Of a stretch of DNA of 64,000 nucleotides, positions 8,156-17,843 are shown one piece after another. The translations under genes were made by a program, and so were the position numbers. Under the pieces are notes generated by a model. That model saw nothing but the letters and a program-made list of their open reading frames with translations, made no database searches and had not been told where the DNA came from. Source of the DNA: Haladaptatus litoreus (GTDB lineage: Archaea; Halobacteriota; Halobacteria; Halobacteriales; Haladaptataceae); NCBI RefSeq assembly GCF_900156425.1, contig NZ_FTNO01000001.1, forward strand, positions 62,001-126,000, written 5' to 3'. Each line of letters begins with the position of its first letter. Positions within the stretch are counted from its first letter, which is position 1.

Positions 8156-8500
8156 GTGACGGAAACGCAGGATACGATTACTGAAGGACGGCTTTCGCGA
8201 CCACTATTTAAGCTCGCGTGGCCGATTGTCATCACGCAACTCCTGCAAGTCGCCTACAACATTACGGACACCATCTTGCTCGGGCGCGTCTCCGCACCCG
8301 CGGTCGGTGCCCTGAGTGTTGCACTTCCCGTTAGCATCCTTATTATTTCCATCAGCGGCGGGTTTACCGTCGCTGGGAGTACGCTCGTCGCCCAGTACAT
8401 CGGCGCAATCGGGGCCAGACTGTGGTTCACCCGCGGGACGTGGAAGCAGGCGGTTATCAGCGAACCGACACCGGCGTCGGGAAGCAGTGTCGAGGACTGA
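8156..8500 (+). pseudogene. MATE transporter with large in-frame internal deletion
   Basis: A 114-aa frame (GTG start) encodes the first 83 or so residues of a MATE multidrug/sodium antiporter (two and a half helices, up to LVAQYIGA) fused directly to its last 30 residues (LWFTRGTWKQAVI). Both parts align to the complete paralogue at 11102-12526: the N-part shares LAWPIV.. and QLLQV.YN..DT.., the C-part shares ALWFTRGTWK. About 360 central residues are missing, leaving an open frame. The junction (8399-8416) contains two near-identical octamers (ATCGGCGC, ATCGGGGC), consistent with repeat-mediated deletion. It cannot transport on its own. Confidence 0.85.
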
Positions 8501-8592
8501 GTCGCATTCGCTACGCTGGAACGATATTTCATCTACTCTGCCGTATGAGCCGCTGAGAAAGACGTATACTGCCAAATCTATAAAAGTCCATC

Positions 8593-8781
8593 ATGCCAGA
8601 AGGATACGTCTGCGACGAATGTGGCGATTTCCTCACCGTCAAACCCCACTCGCTGTTCCGATTCGGTCCCGGTGGACGGGAACAGGACCGCGAGTTCACG
8701 TTTTGCGAAGATTGTGCGCCGAAAATCATCAAAGAACACGGTTGGTCGATTCCCGGTCGGAGCGATGGGAATACGAAATAG
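8593..8781 (+). CDS. Small zinc-finger protein (62 aa)
   Basis: Two CxxC pairs (CDEC at residues 7-10, CEDC near 38-41) separated by about 28 residues predict a zinc-binding fold. The rest is polar (FLTVKPHSLFRFGPGGREQD). It is a compact cytoplasmic protein of the kind found widely in haloarchaea (zinc-finger micro-proteins), with no assigned role. The start follows an AT-rich stretch (AAATCTATAAAAG) about 20 bases upstream that may be its promoter. Confidence 0.7.
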   Translation: MPEGYVCDECGDFLTVKPHSLFRFGPGGREQDREFTFCEDCAPKIIKEHGWSIPGRSDGNTK

Positions 8782-8796
8782 CCCCGTACTCCACCG

Positions 8797-9189
8797 CTAC
8801 CAATGATTCGCCCCGGACTCCCGCAGTCGCTTCTCACGCCAGCAGGTGACTTCTAGTTCGTTTCCGTCCGGGTCGGAAAAGTAGACGCTCGTTTCGGTCT
8901 TCCGCACCGCAATCTCGCGCTCCTCCAATCGCTCCGCAACCTCTTCACAGAACTCCTCCGACGCGTTGAACGCGATATGGCGCGGACTCGTATCATTGGA
9001 AACCTCATCCACCTGAGCGAGATTGAGTCCTTGTCCCTGTCCAAGGTTCAGCCAGTGGTAGTCGTCCGTCCCCGGGTCGCGCCGGTCAACTGACCGCAAA
9101 CCCAGTACGTCCTGATAGAATGAAACCGCTCGTACGAGGTCGGAGACGGGCAGCACGACGTGGTCGAAGCCCTGAATCGAATGTGTCAT
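8797..9189 (-). CDS. VOC-family (glyoxalase/dioxygenase fold) protein
   Basis: A 130-aa single-domain member of the vicinal oxygen chelate superfamily. Seen: FDHVVLPVSDL at the start of the first beta-alpha-beta unit (metal His), FYQDVLGL, the mid-protein RHIAFNASEE (second His) and SVYFSDPDGNELEVTCW at the end (metal Glu). These are the positions used to bind a divalent metal in glyoxalase I-like proteins. The substrate cannot be told; many haloarchaeal VOC proteins act on small thiol or aldehyde compounds, which is only a guess here. Confidence 0.85.
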   Translation of the reverse strand: MTHSIQGFDHVVLPVSDLVRAVSFYQDVLGLRSVDRRDPGTDDYHWLNLGQGQGLNLAQVDEVSNDTSPRHIAFNASEEFCEEVAERLEEREIAVRKTETSVYFSDPDGNELEVTCWREKRLRESGANHW

Positions 9190-9326
9190 GTTCGACTGTT
9201 CTCGGTAGCTGATTTAATACCATCCCACTCACCGGTTTCGAACCGTCCGAAATCAGCGGTTCAAGCGACTCTTACCACACATTTATCTGGCTATTAGTTA
9301 ACACGTCGTGTTGCCATTTACCGTTC

Positions 9327-9488
9327 ATGCACCTCCAGCATCACGACGACGAATACGCGGTTCGGAACCCTGCTGACCTCGCAACGGTTCGACAGACGCC
9401 CGACGGTCAGTGGATTGCAGAAGACGCAACTGGTCGATCTGCTCACGGTTCGACGCCTGCGACGGCAATCGCCGCATTGAGAAGATAA
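9327..9488 (+). CDS. Small protein with HicB-like core (53 aa)
   Basis: A 53-codon frame between two reverse genes. The product ends with DGQWIAEDATGRSAHGST followed by TAIAAL, which resembles the short beta strand plus helix seen in HicB-like and related small haloarchaeal proteins. No HicA partner is next to it, so a toxin-antitoxin role is not supported. Start at ATG 9327 just after an AT-rich region (9280-9302) that could hold the promoter. The gene is short and the similarity is weak. Confidence 0.4.
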   Translation: MHLQHHDDEYAVRNPADLATVRQTPDGQWIAEDATGRSAHGSTPATAIAALRR

Positions 9489-9505
9489 CCGGAAATCGGC
9501 AACGC

Positions 9506-10825
9506 TCAGAAGACGCCGGTTTCGGGAGCCACGTCCAATCCGGCCGCGATTTCGTTCGCCTCCGCACGAATCGCGTCGGCGTCGGCGACGACCACCTCGC
9601 CGTTTTCTTGGAGCACGTCCCCGGCGACCATCGTGAACTCCACGTCGTCACCGTGTGCGCCGAAAACGGCGTGTGAAAGCGGGTCGTACAGCGGTGTCGC
9701 GCGGGTGATGTCGGTCGTTACGCCGATGATGTCGGCCTGCCAGCCTTCCTGTATTTTTCCGACGCAGTCGAATCCGGCGGCTTGAGCGCCGTTTATCGTC
9801 GCCATCTCGAAGATGGTTCCCGCGGGGGCCGCCTGTGCGTCGAGTTCGTCCACCTTTTGCAGGAGGCTCGCTTGCCGCATTTCGGTGAAGGGGTCTAACG
9901 TGTTGTTGCACGGCGGGCCGTCGTTACCGAGCGCGACGTTGATTCCCCGGTCGAGATAGTCGATGATGGGCGCGATTCCGCTGGCGAGTTTCATGTTCGA
10001 AGAGGGGCAGTAGGTGACGTGTGTTCCCGTCTCTGCGAGCACCTCGCGCTCCGATTCGTCCGTCCAGACGCAGTGGGCGAGGACGACATCCTCGCCAGTC
10101 AATCCGACTTCGTCCAACCAGTGAATGTTTCGCTGGCCGGTGTCGGACTCCACGGTGACGATTTCGTCCTGATTTTCGCTCGCGTGGGTATGAATTCTCA
10201 CGCCGTCGTACTTGTCGGTGAGTCGGCGCGCACCTCGGAGACACTCCTCGGTGCAGGAGACGGCGAATCGCGGCGTGACGGCGTACTGAATCCGGCCCTC
10301 ATTCGCGCCGTGGTACTGTCGGATGAGTTCTTCGGTGGTTTCCAGTCCGGTTTTGGTGTCCTCGTGGAGTCCTTCGGGGGCGCGTTTGTCCATCAGCACT
10401 TTTCCGATGCGGCCTCGGATTCCCATCTCTTCCGCGGCGTCGAACGCTCGATTCGCGTGTCGAACCGAGAGATGGTCGATACAGGTGGTCGTTCCGCTCT
10501 CAATGAGTTCGAGGTAGCCCAGTCGGGCGGCGGCGTACATCTCCTCCGCGTCGAGACTGGCTTCCATCGGGAGGACGTATTCGAACAACCAGTCGAGTAG
10601 TTCTGCGTCGTCGGCGATTCCTCGTCCGAGGCTTTGCACCGAGTGAATGTGGCCGCCGACGAGGCCCGGAAGGAGAAGGTCGTACTCGTCTACGTCGTGT
10701 TCGGCATACCTGTCGAGCAGTTCGGTGCGGTTACCGACTGCGTCGATAGTCTCGCCGGAGACGACGACTGCCCCATCTTCGATAATCGTCGTCGCGTCGG
10801 CGACGACTGTTCCAGTCAGTATCAT
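9506..10825 (-). CDS. Amidohydrolase (chlorohydrolase/5'-deoxyadenosine deaminase-like)
   Basis: A 439-aa metal-dependent deaminase of the TrzA/AtzA/MTA-SAH deaminase group. The metal site is intact: H59 and H61 (GGHIHS), H214 in HTHASE, H251 (AHCVW) and D302 (GNDGPPCNN). E217 in HTHASE is the usual proton shuttle. Substrate is not decidable; methylthioadenosine/deoxyadenosine or guanine-type purines are the likely range. The frame is open 36 codons further upstream, but the ATG at 10825 gives the expected MILTGTVV start. Confidence 0.87.
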   Translation of the reverse strand: MILTGTVVADATTIIEDGAVVVSGETIDAVGNRTELLDRYAEHDVDEYDLLLPGLVGGHIHSVQSLGRGIADDAELLDWLFEYVLPMEASLDAEEMYAAARLGYLELIESGTTTCIDHLSVRHANRAFDAAEEMGIRGRIGKVLMDKRAPEGLHEDTKTGLETTEELIRQYHGANEGRIQYAVTPRFAVSCTEECLRGARRLTDKYDGVRIHTHASENQDEIVTVESDTGQRNIHWLDEVGLTGEDVVLAHCVWTDESEREVLAETGTHVTYCPSSNMKLASGIAPIIDYLDRGINVALGNDGPPCNNTLDPFTEMRQASLLQKVDELDAQAAPAGTIFEMATINGAQAAGFDCVGKIQEGWQADIIGVTTDITRATPLYDPLSHAVFGAHGDDVEFTMVAGDVLQENGEVVVADADAIRAEANEIAAGLDVAPETGVF

Positions 10826-11101
10826 AAATGTCCGTTCGTTCCGTCTCCACGGGTGGGCGTCACGGGCATGAGTACTTCGGTTTCGACGGTTGGTCAGATG
10901 GACGTTGTGACTGTCACTGAATTTCATCACCACATAACTCCACTTTTCGCCGGTTTAGGCTGTTTTTAAACCCGAATTACCCTTCGGAAAGCTGTTTCGC
11001 GGTTCCTGCGGACATGACCTCGAAGCCGGGTTTTGGTAGATATTGCCACCTGATTTTAGAGTCGAAATATTGAAACGGTACTATTTCGTTTCGAAAGTAC
11101 G

Positions 11102-12526
11102 ATGACTAGCACACAGCCCAGCAGTTCGATTACGGAGGGTGGGTTGGTGCGACCGATGTTCGAACTCGCGTGGCCGATAGTCGTTATCCAGTTGTTGCAG
11201 GTGATGTACAACGTCGCGGACACCTTCTGGCTGGGCCGGCTCTCCGCCAACGCGGTCGGCGCGATGAGTATCGCGTTCCCGCTCATTTTCTTCCTCATCT
11301 CCATCGCGGGCGGCTTTACCACTGCCGGGAGCATCCTCGTCGCCCAGTACACCGGTGCCGATAGCGAAGGGTCTGCCGGAACAGTCGCGGGACAAATTCT
11401 GTCGTTCGTGGCGCTCCTCTCGGTCGTCCTCGGGACGCTCGGTTTCTTCCTCACCGAGCCGATGCTCGCATTGATGCCGTCTCAGGGAGCGACAACGGTG
11501 GATGTCGTTCCGCTTGCTCGCCAGTACATGGAAGTGTTCTTCCTCGGTCTGCCGTTCCTCTTCGGCTTTTTCGTCTTCAGCTCGCTGATGCGAGGGTACG
11601 GCAACACCCGGACGCCTATGCGAATCATGTTCGTCAGCGTGGTCGTGAACGTCATTCTCGACCCGATTTTCATCTTCGGATTCGGTCCCATCGAAGGTAT
11701 GGGAATCCAAGGGGCCGCGCTCGCAACCATCTCCGCGCGAGCGGTTGCGACAGTTCTCGGACTGTACATCCTGTTCGGGACGAGCGCCGGGCCGGACGTG
11801 CAGGTTGGTGACCTCGTTCCGGACCTCGGATACATTTGGGACATCGTTCGACTCGGAACGCCGAGCGCGCTCGAACAGTCCACCAGTGCGCTGGCGATGA
11901 TTACCCTGACCGCAATGGTCGTCCAGTTCGCTCCGCCCGTGGTCAGCGCTTACGGACTTGGTAATCGCCTCGCCTCCCTCGTCTTTCTCCCGGCGATGGG
12001 GCTAGGCCGAGCGACTAACACGATGGTCGGACAGAACCTCGGCGCGGAGAAACCCGACCGTGCGGAGCGGGCCGTTTGGCTCGCGGCGAAGGTCGGTTCC
12101 GCCGTCATGCTCGCCGTTGCAATCGTTGCGGCACTGTTTCCGGAACCAATCGTCGGCGTGTTCATGGCGACGGGGACGCAGGAGGCCGCCGACACTATAA
12201 TGTACGGAAGCGAGTATCTCCGGATTCGTTCCGCCGAGTTCGCGTTTATGGCTCTGTTACAGGTGTTGCTCGGCGCGTACCGCGGGGCCGGAAACACGAA
12301 AACTGCGATGGCGTTTTCGATGGTGGCGCTCTGGCTCGGTCGGGTTCCCGTCGTATACTATCTCGCATTCGTTCAGGATATGGGACCGACCGGGATTTGG
12401 ATGGGAATGGCGGTCGGCAACGTCCTCGGAGCAGTCGCTGCCGCGCTCTGGTTCACTCGCGGAACGTGGAAGCGTACCGTGATTGACGACACCAGCACGG
12501 TTGTTACTGACGGCGAAGGCGACTAA
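11102..12526 (+). CDS. MATE-family efflux transporter
   Basis: A full-length (474 aa) member of the multidrug and toxin extrusion family with about 12 helices. N-terminal LAWPIVVIQLLQVMYNVADT and the GGFTTAGSILVAQYTGA segment are family hallmarks; the second half repeats the pattern (VSAYGLGNRLASLVFLPAMG). MATE proteins export cationic compounds using Na+ or H+ gradients. It is the intact paralogue of the deleted copy at 8156-8500. No regulator is adjacent, so the substrate is unknown. Confidence 0.92.
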   Translation: MTSTQPSSSITEGGLVRPMFELAWPIVVIQLLQVMYNVADTFWLGRLSANAVGAMSIAFPLIFFLISIAGGFTTAGSILVAQYTGADSEGSAGTVAGQILSFVALLSVVLGTLGFFLTEPMLALMPSQGATTVDVVPLARQYMEVFFLGLPFLFGFFVFSSLMRGYGNTRTPMRIMFVSVVVNVILDPIFIFGFGPIEGMGIQGAALATISARAVATVLGLYILFGTSAGPDVQVGDLVPDLGYIWDIVRLGTPSALEQSTSALAMITLTAMVVQFAPPVVSAYGLGNRLASLVFLPAMGLGRATNTMVGQNLGAEKPDRAERAVWLAAKVGSAVMLAVAIVAALFPEPIVGVFMATGTQEAADTIMYGSEYLRIRSAEFAFMALLQVLLGAYRGAGNTKTAMAFSMVALWLGRVPVVYYLAFVQDMGPTGIWMGMAVGNVLGAVAAALWFTRGTWKRTVIDDTSTVVTDGEGD

Positions 12527-12686
12527 TTTACTGTCGTGGAGGATTAAGCGTGCCATAATAAAATGAGTAGAACTGGTAGGAGCCAGCAATGAGTCTGGCG
12601 AGCGTCGTAGCGCAGGGTCGATATGATTCCTGTCCGACGGAAGAAACGAGATACGCTGGCCGAAGCTATGTCCCGGGTGAGATACG

Positions 12687-14318
12687 ATGAGCAACGTAGA
12701 TGTTCTCCTCATCGGTATCGATGCGGGCTGTCTGCCAGTTTTTGAGCGCCTCTATGAAGACGACGTTATTCCGAACATTCGGTCTATCTGTGAGGATGGC
12801 GCGTCTGCCCCGCTTGAGTCCCAAATGCCGCCGTGGACGCCGAGTGCGTGGCCGTCGCTCTACACGGGAGTCAACCCCGGACAACACGGCGTCTGCGGGT
12901 TCGTCGCCTACGAGGGCTACGACTTCCACGTCGTCAGCGGCAACGACGTCGAGGAACACTCGATATGGTCGCTGCTCGACAAACACGGCAAATCGAGCGT
13001 CGTCGTCAACGTACCAGTTACCCATCCACCAGAGGAAATCGACGGCGCGATAATTCCGGGCTTCATCGGGCCGGAAAACCCACGATGCTATCCGGAAGGG
13101 CTACTGGACGAGGTTCGCAACGAAATCGGCGACTACCGCGTGTACCCCAACTACACCCGCGGTGACGAGCGACTCTCTGACGCCCAAAAGATGGACGAGT
13201 ACACGAATCTCGTCCGCATGCGCGGCGAGGCGTTCCGCTATCTGGCCGACAAACACGAACCCGACTTCGGGTTCGTCCAATTCCAGAAGACGGACACCGT
13301 CTTCCACGAGTTCAACGGCGAGTGGGACAAGGTGAAAACCGTCTACGAGGAAGCCGACAAACAGGTCGGCAAACTGCTGGAGGAGTGTGACCCGAACACG
13401 GTTCTCATCGCCAGCGACCACGGAATGGGACCGTACGACAAGTACGAGTTCCGCGTCAACGAGTTCCTGCGCGACGAAGGCTATGTGAAGGCGCGAAAAG
13501 GTGGCAAAGGAATGCCGTCGTGGAACCCAATTCAAGAAGAACTCCGCGAAGGAAAGGATACGAAAACGTGGGAACCGAACACTTTCGAGCGAATGGCCGC
13601 AAAGATGGCCGAGTTCGGGTTCACCGCCCACCGAATCAGAACTGGTTTGGAGAAGGTCGGGCTGGCGGAAATCGCAAAGCAGTACGCGCCGAAAAACGTC
13701 GCCCGAACCGGCAACGAACAGGTGGATTTCCCGAAATCGACCGCATACATGCGCGCCCGAACCGAGTTAGGCGTCAGAATCAACTTGCGTGGTCGGGAAC
13801 CACAGGGTATCGTCCCCCCTGACAAGTACGATGAAGTCCGCGACGACTTGATAGAAAAACTCAGTGGGGTAGAAACACCCGACGGCGAACCCGTTTTCGG
13901 CGAAGTCGCACCTCGCGAGAAGTATTTCCACGGGAAAAACGCCGACAACGCCCCGGACATCGTGACGATTCCGAACGAGATGGGGCAGTTCCTCTCGGCA
14001 CAACTGCTCGGCGATTACTTCGCACCGCCGACCGAACCGTGGAATCACAAGATTGAGGGTATCGTCGCCGCGCAAGGGGAGAGAATCGACCCCGACAGAA
14101 TGCCGACGAAGGCCCATCTCTTCGACGTTGCGCCGACCATCATGTCCGCGTTCGGGATTCCGTACAACGACCGAACGGACGGGGACGTGATTCCGGTCGT
14201 TGACGATGTTGGTTCACAGAGCTACCCGGAATACGACGAGGACGACGACGTTTCGATGGACAGCGAAGACGAAGCAGGCGTCGAGGAGCGACTGGCCGAC
14301 CTCGGCTACATGCAGTAG
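12687..14318 (+). CDS. Alkaline phosphatase superfamily protein (phosphodiesterase/phosphomutase type)
   Basis: A 543-aa cytoplasmic-looking protein of the type I phosphodiesterase/nucleotide pyrophosphatase branch. Metal-binding and nucleophile motifs are in order: GIDAG (D12), PPWTPSAWPSLYTGVNPGQHG (nucleophile Thr/Ser about residues 51-53), FQKTDTVFH and ASDHGMG (D and H). The C-terminal part is acidic (DEYDEDDDVSMDSEDEAG) and ends with LADLGYMQ, seen in related sulfatase-like proteins. No signal peptide. Substrate unknown; nucleotide or sugar phosphoesters are possible. Confidence 0.85.
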   Translation: MSNVDVLLIGIDAGCLPVFERLYEDDVIPNIRSICEDGASAPLESQMPPWTPSAWPSLYTGVNPGQHGVCGFVAYEGYDFHVVSGNDVEEHSIWSLLDKHGKSSVVVNVPVTHPPEEIDGAIIPGFIGPENPRCYPEGLLDEVRNEIGDYRVYPNYTRGDERLSDAQKMDEYTNLVRMRGEAFRYLADKHEPDFGFVQFQKTDTVFHEFNGEWDKVKTVYEEADKQVGKLLEECDPNTVLIASDHGMGPYDKYEFRVNEFLRDEGYVKARKGGKGMPSWNPIQEELREGKDTKTWEPNTFERMAAKMAEFGFTAHRIRTGLEKVGLAEIAKQYAPKNVARTGNEQVDFPKSTAYMRARTELGVRINLRGREPQGIVPPDKYDEVRDDLIEKLSGVETPDGEPVFGEVAPREKYFHGKNADNAPDIVTIPNEMGQFLSAQLLGDYFAPPTEPWNHKIEGIVAAQGERIDPDRMPTKAHLFDVAPTIMSAFGIPYNDRTDGDVIPVVDDVGSQSYPEYDEDDDVSMDSEDEAGVEERLADLGYMQ

Positions 14319-14395
14319 GTTTGCTCGGTTCCGGTCGCTCATCTTCCGGCCATCTTTTTTATCCACTCCGACCCCGAACGTGTTCGGGGGTTTCC

Positions 14396-15919
14396 ATGAA
14401 CACGAACGACGAATTTGGTGCGGACGAACTGCCGGGAACAGACGACTCATTCTGGCTCGAAACGACCGATTCGACTGATTTCGAACCGCTTCAGGACGAC
14501 CATCGCGTAGACGTTGCGGTCGTCGGCGGCGGTATCGCGGGACTTTCCGCCGCGATGGAATTGAAAAATGCCGGAAGAACGGTTACGGTACTCGAATCCG
14601 ACAGAATCGTCTCCGGAGTGACGGCGCGAACGACCGCCAAGTTGACGAGCCAGCACGGACTCGTATATCACTCGCTGGTTTCCCAGTTCGGACGCGACCG
14701 CGCTCGCCGGTACGCCGAGGCGAACGAGGCCGCCATCGAAACCGTCGCCGACAGGGCGGGGGATTTCGACTGTGATTTCCAGCGACGGCCCGCCTACACC
14801 TACGTTTCCGACGAAAACGACCGGGGCAAAATTCGACAGGAGGTGAACGCCGCACGAAGCGTCGGCCTGCCCGCTTCTTTCACGGAGGATATTCCGATTC
14901 CGTCGGACGCTGTGGCCGCAGTTCGATTCGACGACCAAGCGCAGTTCCATCCGCGGAAGTATCTGCTCGGGTTAGCCGACGAGATTTCCGGCGACGGATG
15001 TGATATTTTCGAACAGACGAAGGCGACCGACCTCGATTCCGGTTCGCCCTGCAAAGTCACGACGGAGCGAGGAACCGTCACCGCGGACGCCGTCGTCGTC
15101 GCAACCCATTTTCCGTTTTCCGACCCCGCGGGATATTTCGCCCGGCAGTTTCCGAAGCGGTCGTACGTGCTGGCAACTCGAATCGCCGACCCGCAACCGG
15201 AGGGGATGTACTATCGCTCGGGGGAACCGTACTTCTCGGTTCGTCCGCACGAAATCGACGGCGAGTCGTTCGTTCTCGTCGGCGGGCAAAATCACAAAAC
15301 TGGACAAGGTGGTTCGACCGCCGACAGATACCGGGCAGTCGAACGAGAGGCGAGAAATCACTTCGATGTCGAGGAAGTAGTCTATCGCTGGTCAACGCAG
15401 GATTATCGAACGACGGATTCCGTTCCGTTCGTCGGCACGCTTGCGCCGTGGATGGACGACGTGTACGTCGCAACGGGATTCGGTGGATGGGGGATGACGA
15501 ACGGTATCGCCGCGGGTCGAATTCTCGCCGACGAAATCGCCGGGTCGGGAAGCGAGTGGTCGAACGTTTTCGACCCCGGGAGACTACCATCACTGTCGGA
15601 CGCGAAACCGCTGGTACGAGAAAACGCAACCATCGGAAAGCGGTTCGTCGAAGACTGGGCGAGGAAACCGCAGGGAACGCGCGAACCGCTTTCGAAAGAA
15701 GAAGCGAGGGTTACTCGCGAGGACGGAAACGCCATTGCCGAATATCGAGATGAGGACGGCGAACTGCATCGCGTTTCGGCAGTTTGTACGCACCTGAAAT
15801 GTGTCGTCGCGTGGAACGACGCGGAAAAAACGTGGGATTGTCCGTGTCACGGGTCGCGGTTTGACTTCGACGGAGTGGTTCTCGACGGTCCAGCGGTTCG
15901 TGACCTGCCGAAAAAGTGA
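14396..15919 (+). CDS. FAD-dependent oxidoreductase with C-terminal Rieske domain
   Basis: A 507-aa fusion. The N-terminal about 400 residues are a DAO-type flavoprotein: GGGIAG dinucleotide motif (44-49), a SGVTARTTAKLTSQHG loop and a C-terminal FAD contact (YVATGFGGWGMTNG). Residues 430-507 are a Rieske 2Fe-2S domain with ligands in CTHL and CPCHGS. This architecture is known from bacteria and haloarchaea, where the Rieske domain probably passes electrons from or to the flavin; the natural substrate is unknown. An AT-rich TATA-like TTTTTTAT precedes the ATG by about 35-43 bases. Confidence 0.9.
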   Translation: MNTNDEFGADELPGTDDSFWLETTDSTDFEPLQDDHRVDVAVVGGGIAGLSAAMELKNAGRTVTVLESDRIVSGVTARTTAKLTSQHGLVYHSLVSQFGRDRARRYAEANEAAIETVADRAGDFDCDFQRRPAYTYVSDENDRGKIRQEVNAARSVGLPASFTEDIPIPSDAVAAVRFDDQAQFHPRKYLLGLADEISGDGCDIFEQTKATDLDSGSPCKVTTERGTVTADAVVVATHFPFSDPAGYFARQFPKRSYVLATRIADPQPEGMYYRSGEPYFSVRPHEIDGESFVLVGGQNHKTGQGGSTADRYRAVEREARNHFDVEEVVYRWSTQDYRTTDSVPFVGTLAPWMDDVYVATGFGGWGMTNGIAAGRILADEIAGSGSEWSNVFDPGRLPSLSDAKPLVRENATIGKRFVEDWARKPQGTREPLSKEEARVTREDGNAIAEYRDEDGELHRVSAVCTHLKCVVAWNDAEKTWDCPCHGSRFDFDGVVLDGPAVRDLPKK

Positions 15920-16102
15920 GGACTGCTGGTGAATTCGATTTCTTTGAGTCGGATTCGGTTCTCTCCTTGACATTAAATTCAAGAGCGGTACTCGTAGAAT
16001 AGTATTTGAGCACTGCCACGCAACTGATACTACGAATGGCCTCCAGCCACAAATTTTGTACAGATATGTCTAGTGAAGCCCTTCAATGCTCTCTGAAGCA
16101 GA

Positions 16103-16109
16103 TTTATGT
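16103..16109 (+). promoter_or_regulatory. TATA-like box of trpB
   Basis: TTTATGT is centred 28 bases before the ATG at 16134, the spacing expected for a leaderless haloarchaeal transcript. It favours the 16134 start over an in-frame upstream ATG at 16086. Confidence 0.5.
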
Positions 16110-16133
16110 ACATGGGACTGGAACCGTTTTCCC

Positions 16134-17303
16134 ATGTCTCAGGAAAATGCGACTCAGTTCGGAACGTTCGGTGGCCGACACGTCCCCGACGCGCTCGAAG
16201 AACCGCTCTCCGGCCTTGCAGAAGCGTTCGACGAAATCTACGACACCGACGAGTTTCAAGACGATTTCCGTTCCCTACTCGCGGATTTCGCGGGGAGGCC
16301 GACACCAATCTACCACGCGGAACGCCTCTCCGAGGAGTACGGTGCACAAATCTATCTGAAACGCGAAGACCTGCTTCACGGCGGAGCGCACAAAATCAAC
16401 AACTGTCTCGGGCAGGCACTGCTCGCCAAGAAAGCCGGGAAAGAGCGTCTCATCGCGGAAACCGGCGCGGGCCAGCACGGCACTGCATCCGCCATGGTCG
16501 GCGCGCTCCTCGACATTCCCACGGAAATCTACATGGGGAAAAAGGACGCCGAGCGCCAGAAGATGAACGTCTTCCGCATGCGCTTGATGGGGGCCGAAGT
16601 GAACGAAGTCACCCGCGGCGATTCCGGCCTCGCGGACGCGGTGGACGCTGCGTTGGAGGATTTCGCTGAAAACATGGAGGACACACACTACCTCGTCGGG
16701 AGCGTCGTCGGCCCCGACCCGTTTCCGCGAATGGTGCGCGACTTCCAGTCGGTTATCAGTGAGGAAGCGAGAAAGCAGATACAGGAGAAAACCGGCGGAC
16801 TCCCCGACGCCGCCGTCGCCTGCGTCGGCGGCGGGTCGAACGCAATCGGCTTGTTTCACGCCTTCCGCGACGACCCGGTGGAACTGTACGGCGCGGAGGG
16901 CGGTGGCGAAGGGTCAGACTCGAAACGCCACGCCGCGCCGCTGGCCAACGGCAAAACCGACATCCTCCACGGAATGCGAACCCGGATTCTGGCGGACGAC
17001 GTGGAAGTCCATTCGGTTTCAGCAGGGCTGGATTATCCCGGCGTCGGCCCGGAACACGCCCAGTTCCGCGAATCCGGTCGCTGTGAGTACCACGGCGTCA
17101 CCGACGACGAGGCTCTCTCCGCGTTCCGCGAACTGAGCGAACTGGAGGGAATTATTCCTGCACTCGAATCCAGTCACGCCGTCGCGCTGGCGAAAGAGAT
17201 TGCCGAAGAGAAGGACGAAGACGACGTGATTCTCATCAATCTGAGCGGTCGCGGGGACAAAGACATGGAACAGGCCGCCGAAATGTTCGACTTGGGCGAG
17301 TAG
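16134..17303 (+). CDS. trpB: Tryptophan synthase beta chain (stand-alone)
   Basis: Catalyses the last step of tryptophan synthesis, joining indole and serine with PLP. 389 aa, TrpB1 type. The PLP lysine K87 (GGAHKINN) and catalytic E109 ([10 protein letters not shown]) fall at the same numbers as in the well-studied enterobacterial enzyme; GGGSN is the PLP phosphate loop. The surroundings of the alpha-subunit contact ([26 protein letters not shown]) deviate moderately from the usual pattern. No trpA, trpC or other trp gene is adjacent; haloarchaea usually have trpCBA together, so this may be a second, free-standing TrpB or a beta-replacement enzyme of changed substrate use. Confidence 0.85.
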   Translation: MSQENATQFGTFGGRHVPDALEEPLSGLAEAFDEIYDTDEFQDDFRSLLADFAGRPTPIYHAERLSEEYGAQIYLKREDLLHGGAHKINNCLGQALLAKKAGKERLIAETGAGQHGTASAMVGALLDIPTEIYMGKKDAERQKMNVFRMRLMGAEVNEVTRGDSGLADAVDAALEDFAENMEDTHYLVGSVVGPDPFPRMVRDFQSVISEEARKQIQEKTGGLPDAAVACVGGGSNAIGLFHAFRDDPVELYGAEGGGEGSDSKRHAAPLANGKTDILHGMRTRILADDVEVHSVSAGLDYPGVGPEHAQFRESGRCEYHGVTDDEALSAFRELSELEGIIPALESSHAVALAKEIAEEKDEDDVILINLSGRGDKDMEQAAEMFDLGE

Positions 17304-17843
17304 GCCGAGATAGAATTTTCTTCGACTTTTTCGCCATCGTTGGTTTCGGTGTGACGAGTGGAGAGGAACCTGTCTTTCACCTCGTGACTGCGAATCACGT
17401 CTACAAACACGCCCTCACTCGTCACGCTCCTTCCAGTCGCTCGTTCCTCGTTCGCCCGGAATCCGCCAGGCCCGCAGGCAGGCCGAGGACGACTGCCCTC
17501 GGCCCCGCCAAGTGATTGGTGGGATTGCCGATTTTCGGTTGATAACGGGAGTGTGCGCAATGACTTCTCGGTTTGTTTGCGGTGGTGGCGCCAGCGCGTT
17601 TCACACGAACGACGAACGTCAGTGAGGCGTGAGTGCTCTCCCGCGCTGGCGGGGAGGACTGGGGACACTGACGGTGGTGGGGCGGAGGCGGTTTCATTGG
17701 AGTCGGCAACAGCTAGCGCGATGAAAAGGGTCAGATTCTAAGGGGGAGTTGCTTATTCCCGCCGTAGATACAGGACTTCCTCCCGCGACTGCCCCGACAA
17801 AACAGACAAAATGCAATTCTGTCTGGTCACCAACTCCACCTAG
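17304..17843. repeat. Non-coding gap carrying mosaic repeat modules
   Basis: No gene is supportable. The right half (about 17590-17720) contains the module CCGCGCTGGCGGGGAGGA and an end reading GGCGGAGGCGGTTTCATTGG followed by AGTCGG, which matches the ends of repeat elements at 43.8, 48.0 and 54.6 kb. The left half holds short inverted segments (for example GGCCGAGG / CCTCGGCC around 17480-17510). Confidence 0.6.

Noticed and set aside
10870-10969. A 33-codon ORF upstream of the MATE gene
   Set aside because: Very short, lies within the reverse gene's upstream region and has no conserved features or overlap with the next start.
17553-17741. A 62-codon ORF in the gap after trpB
   Set aside because: Sits inside repeat modules, is rich in Arg/Trp, and is not kept in related copies.
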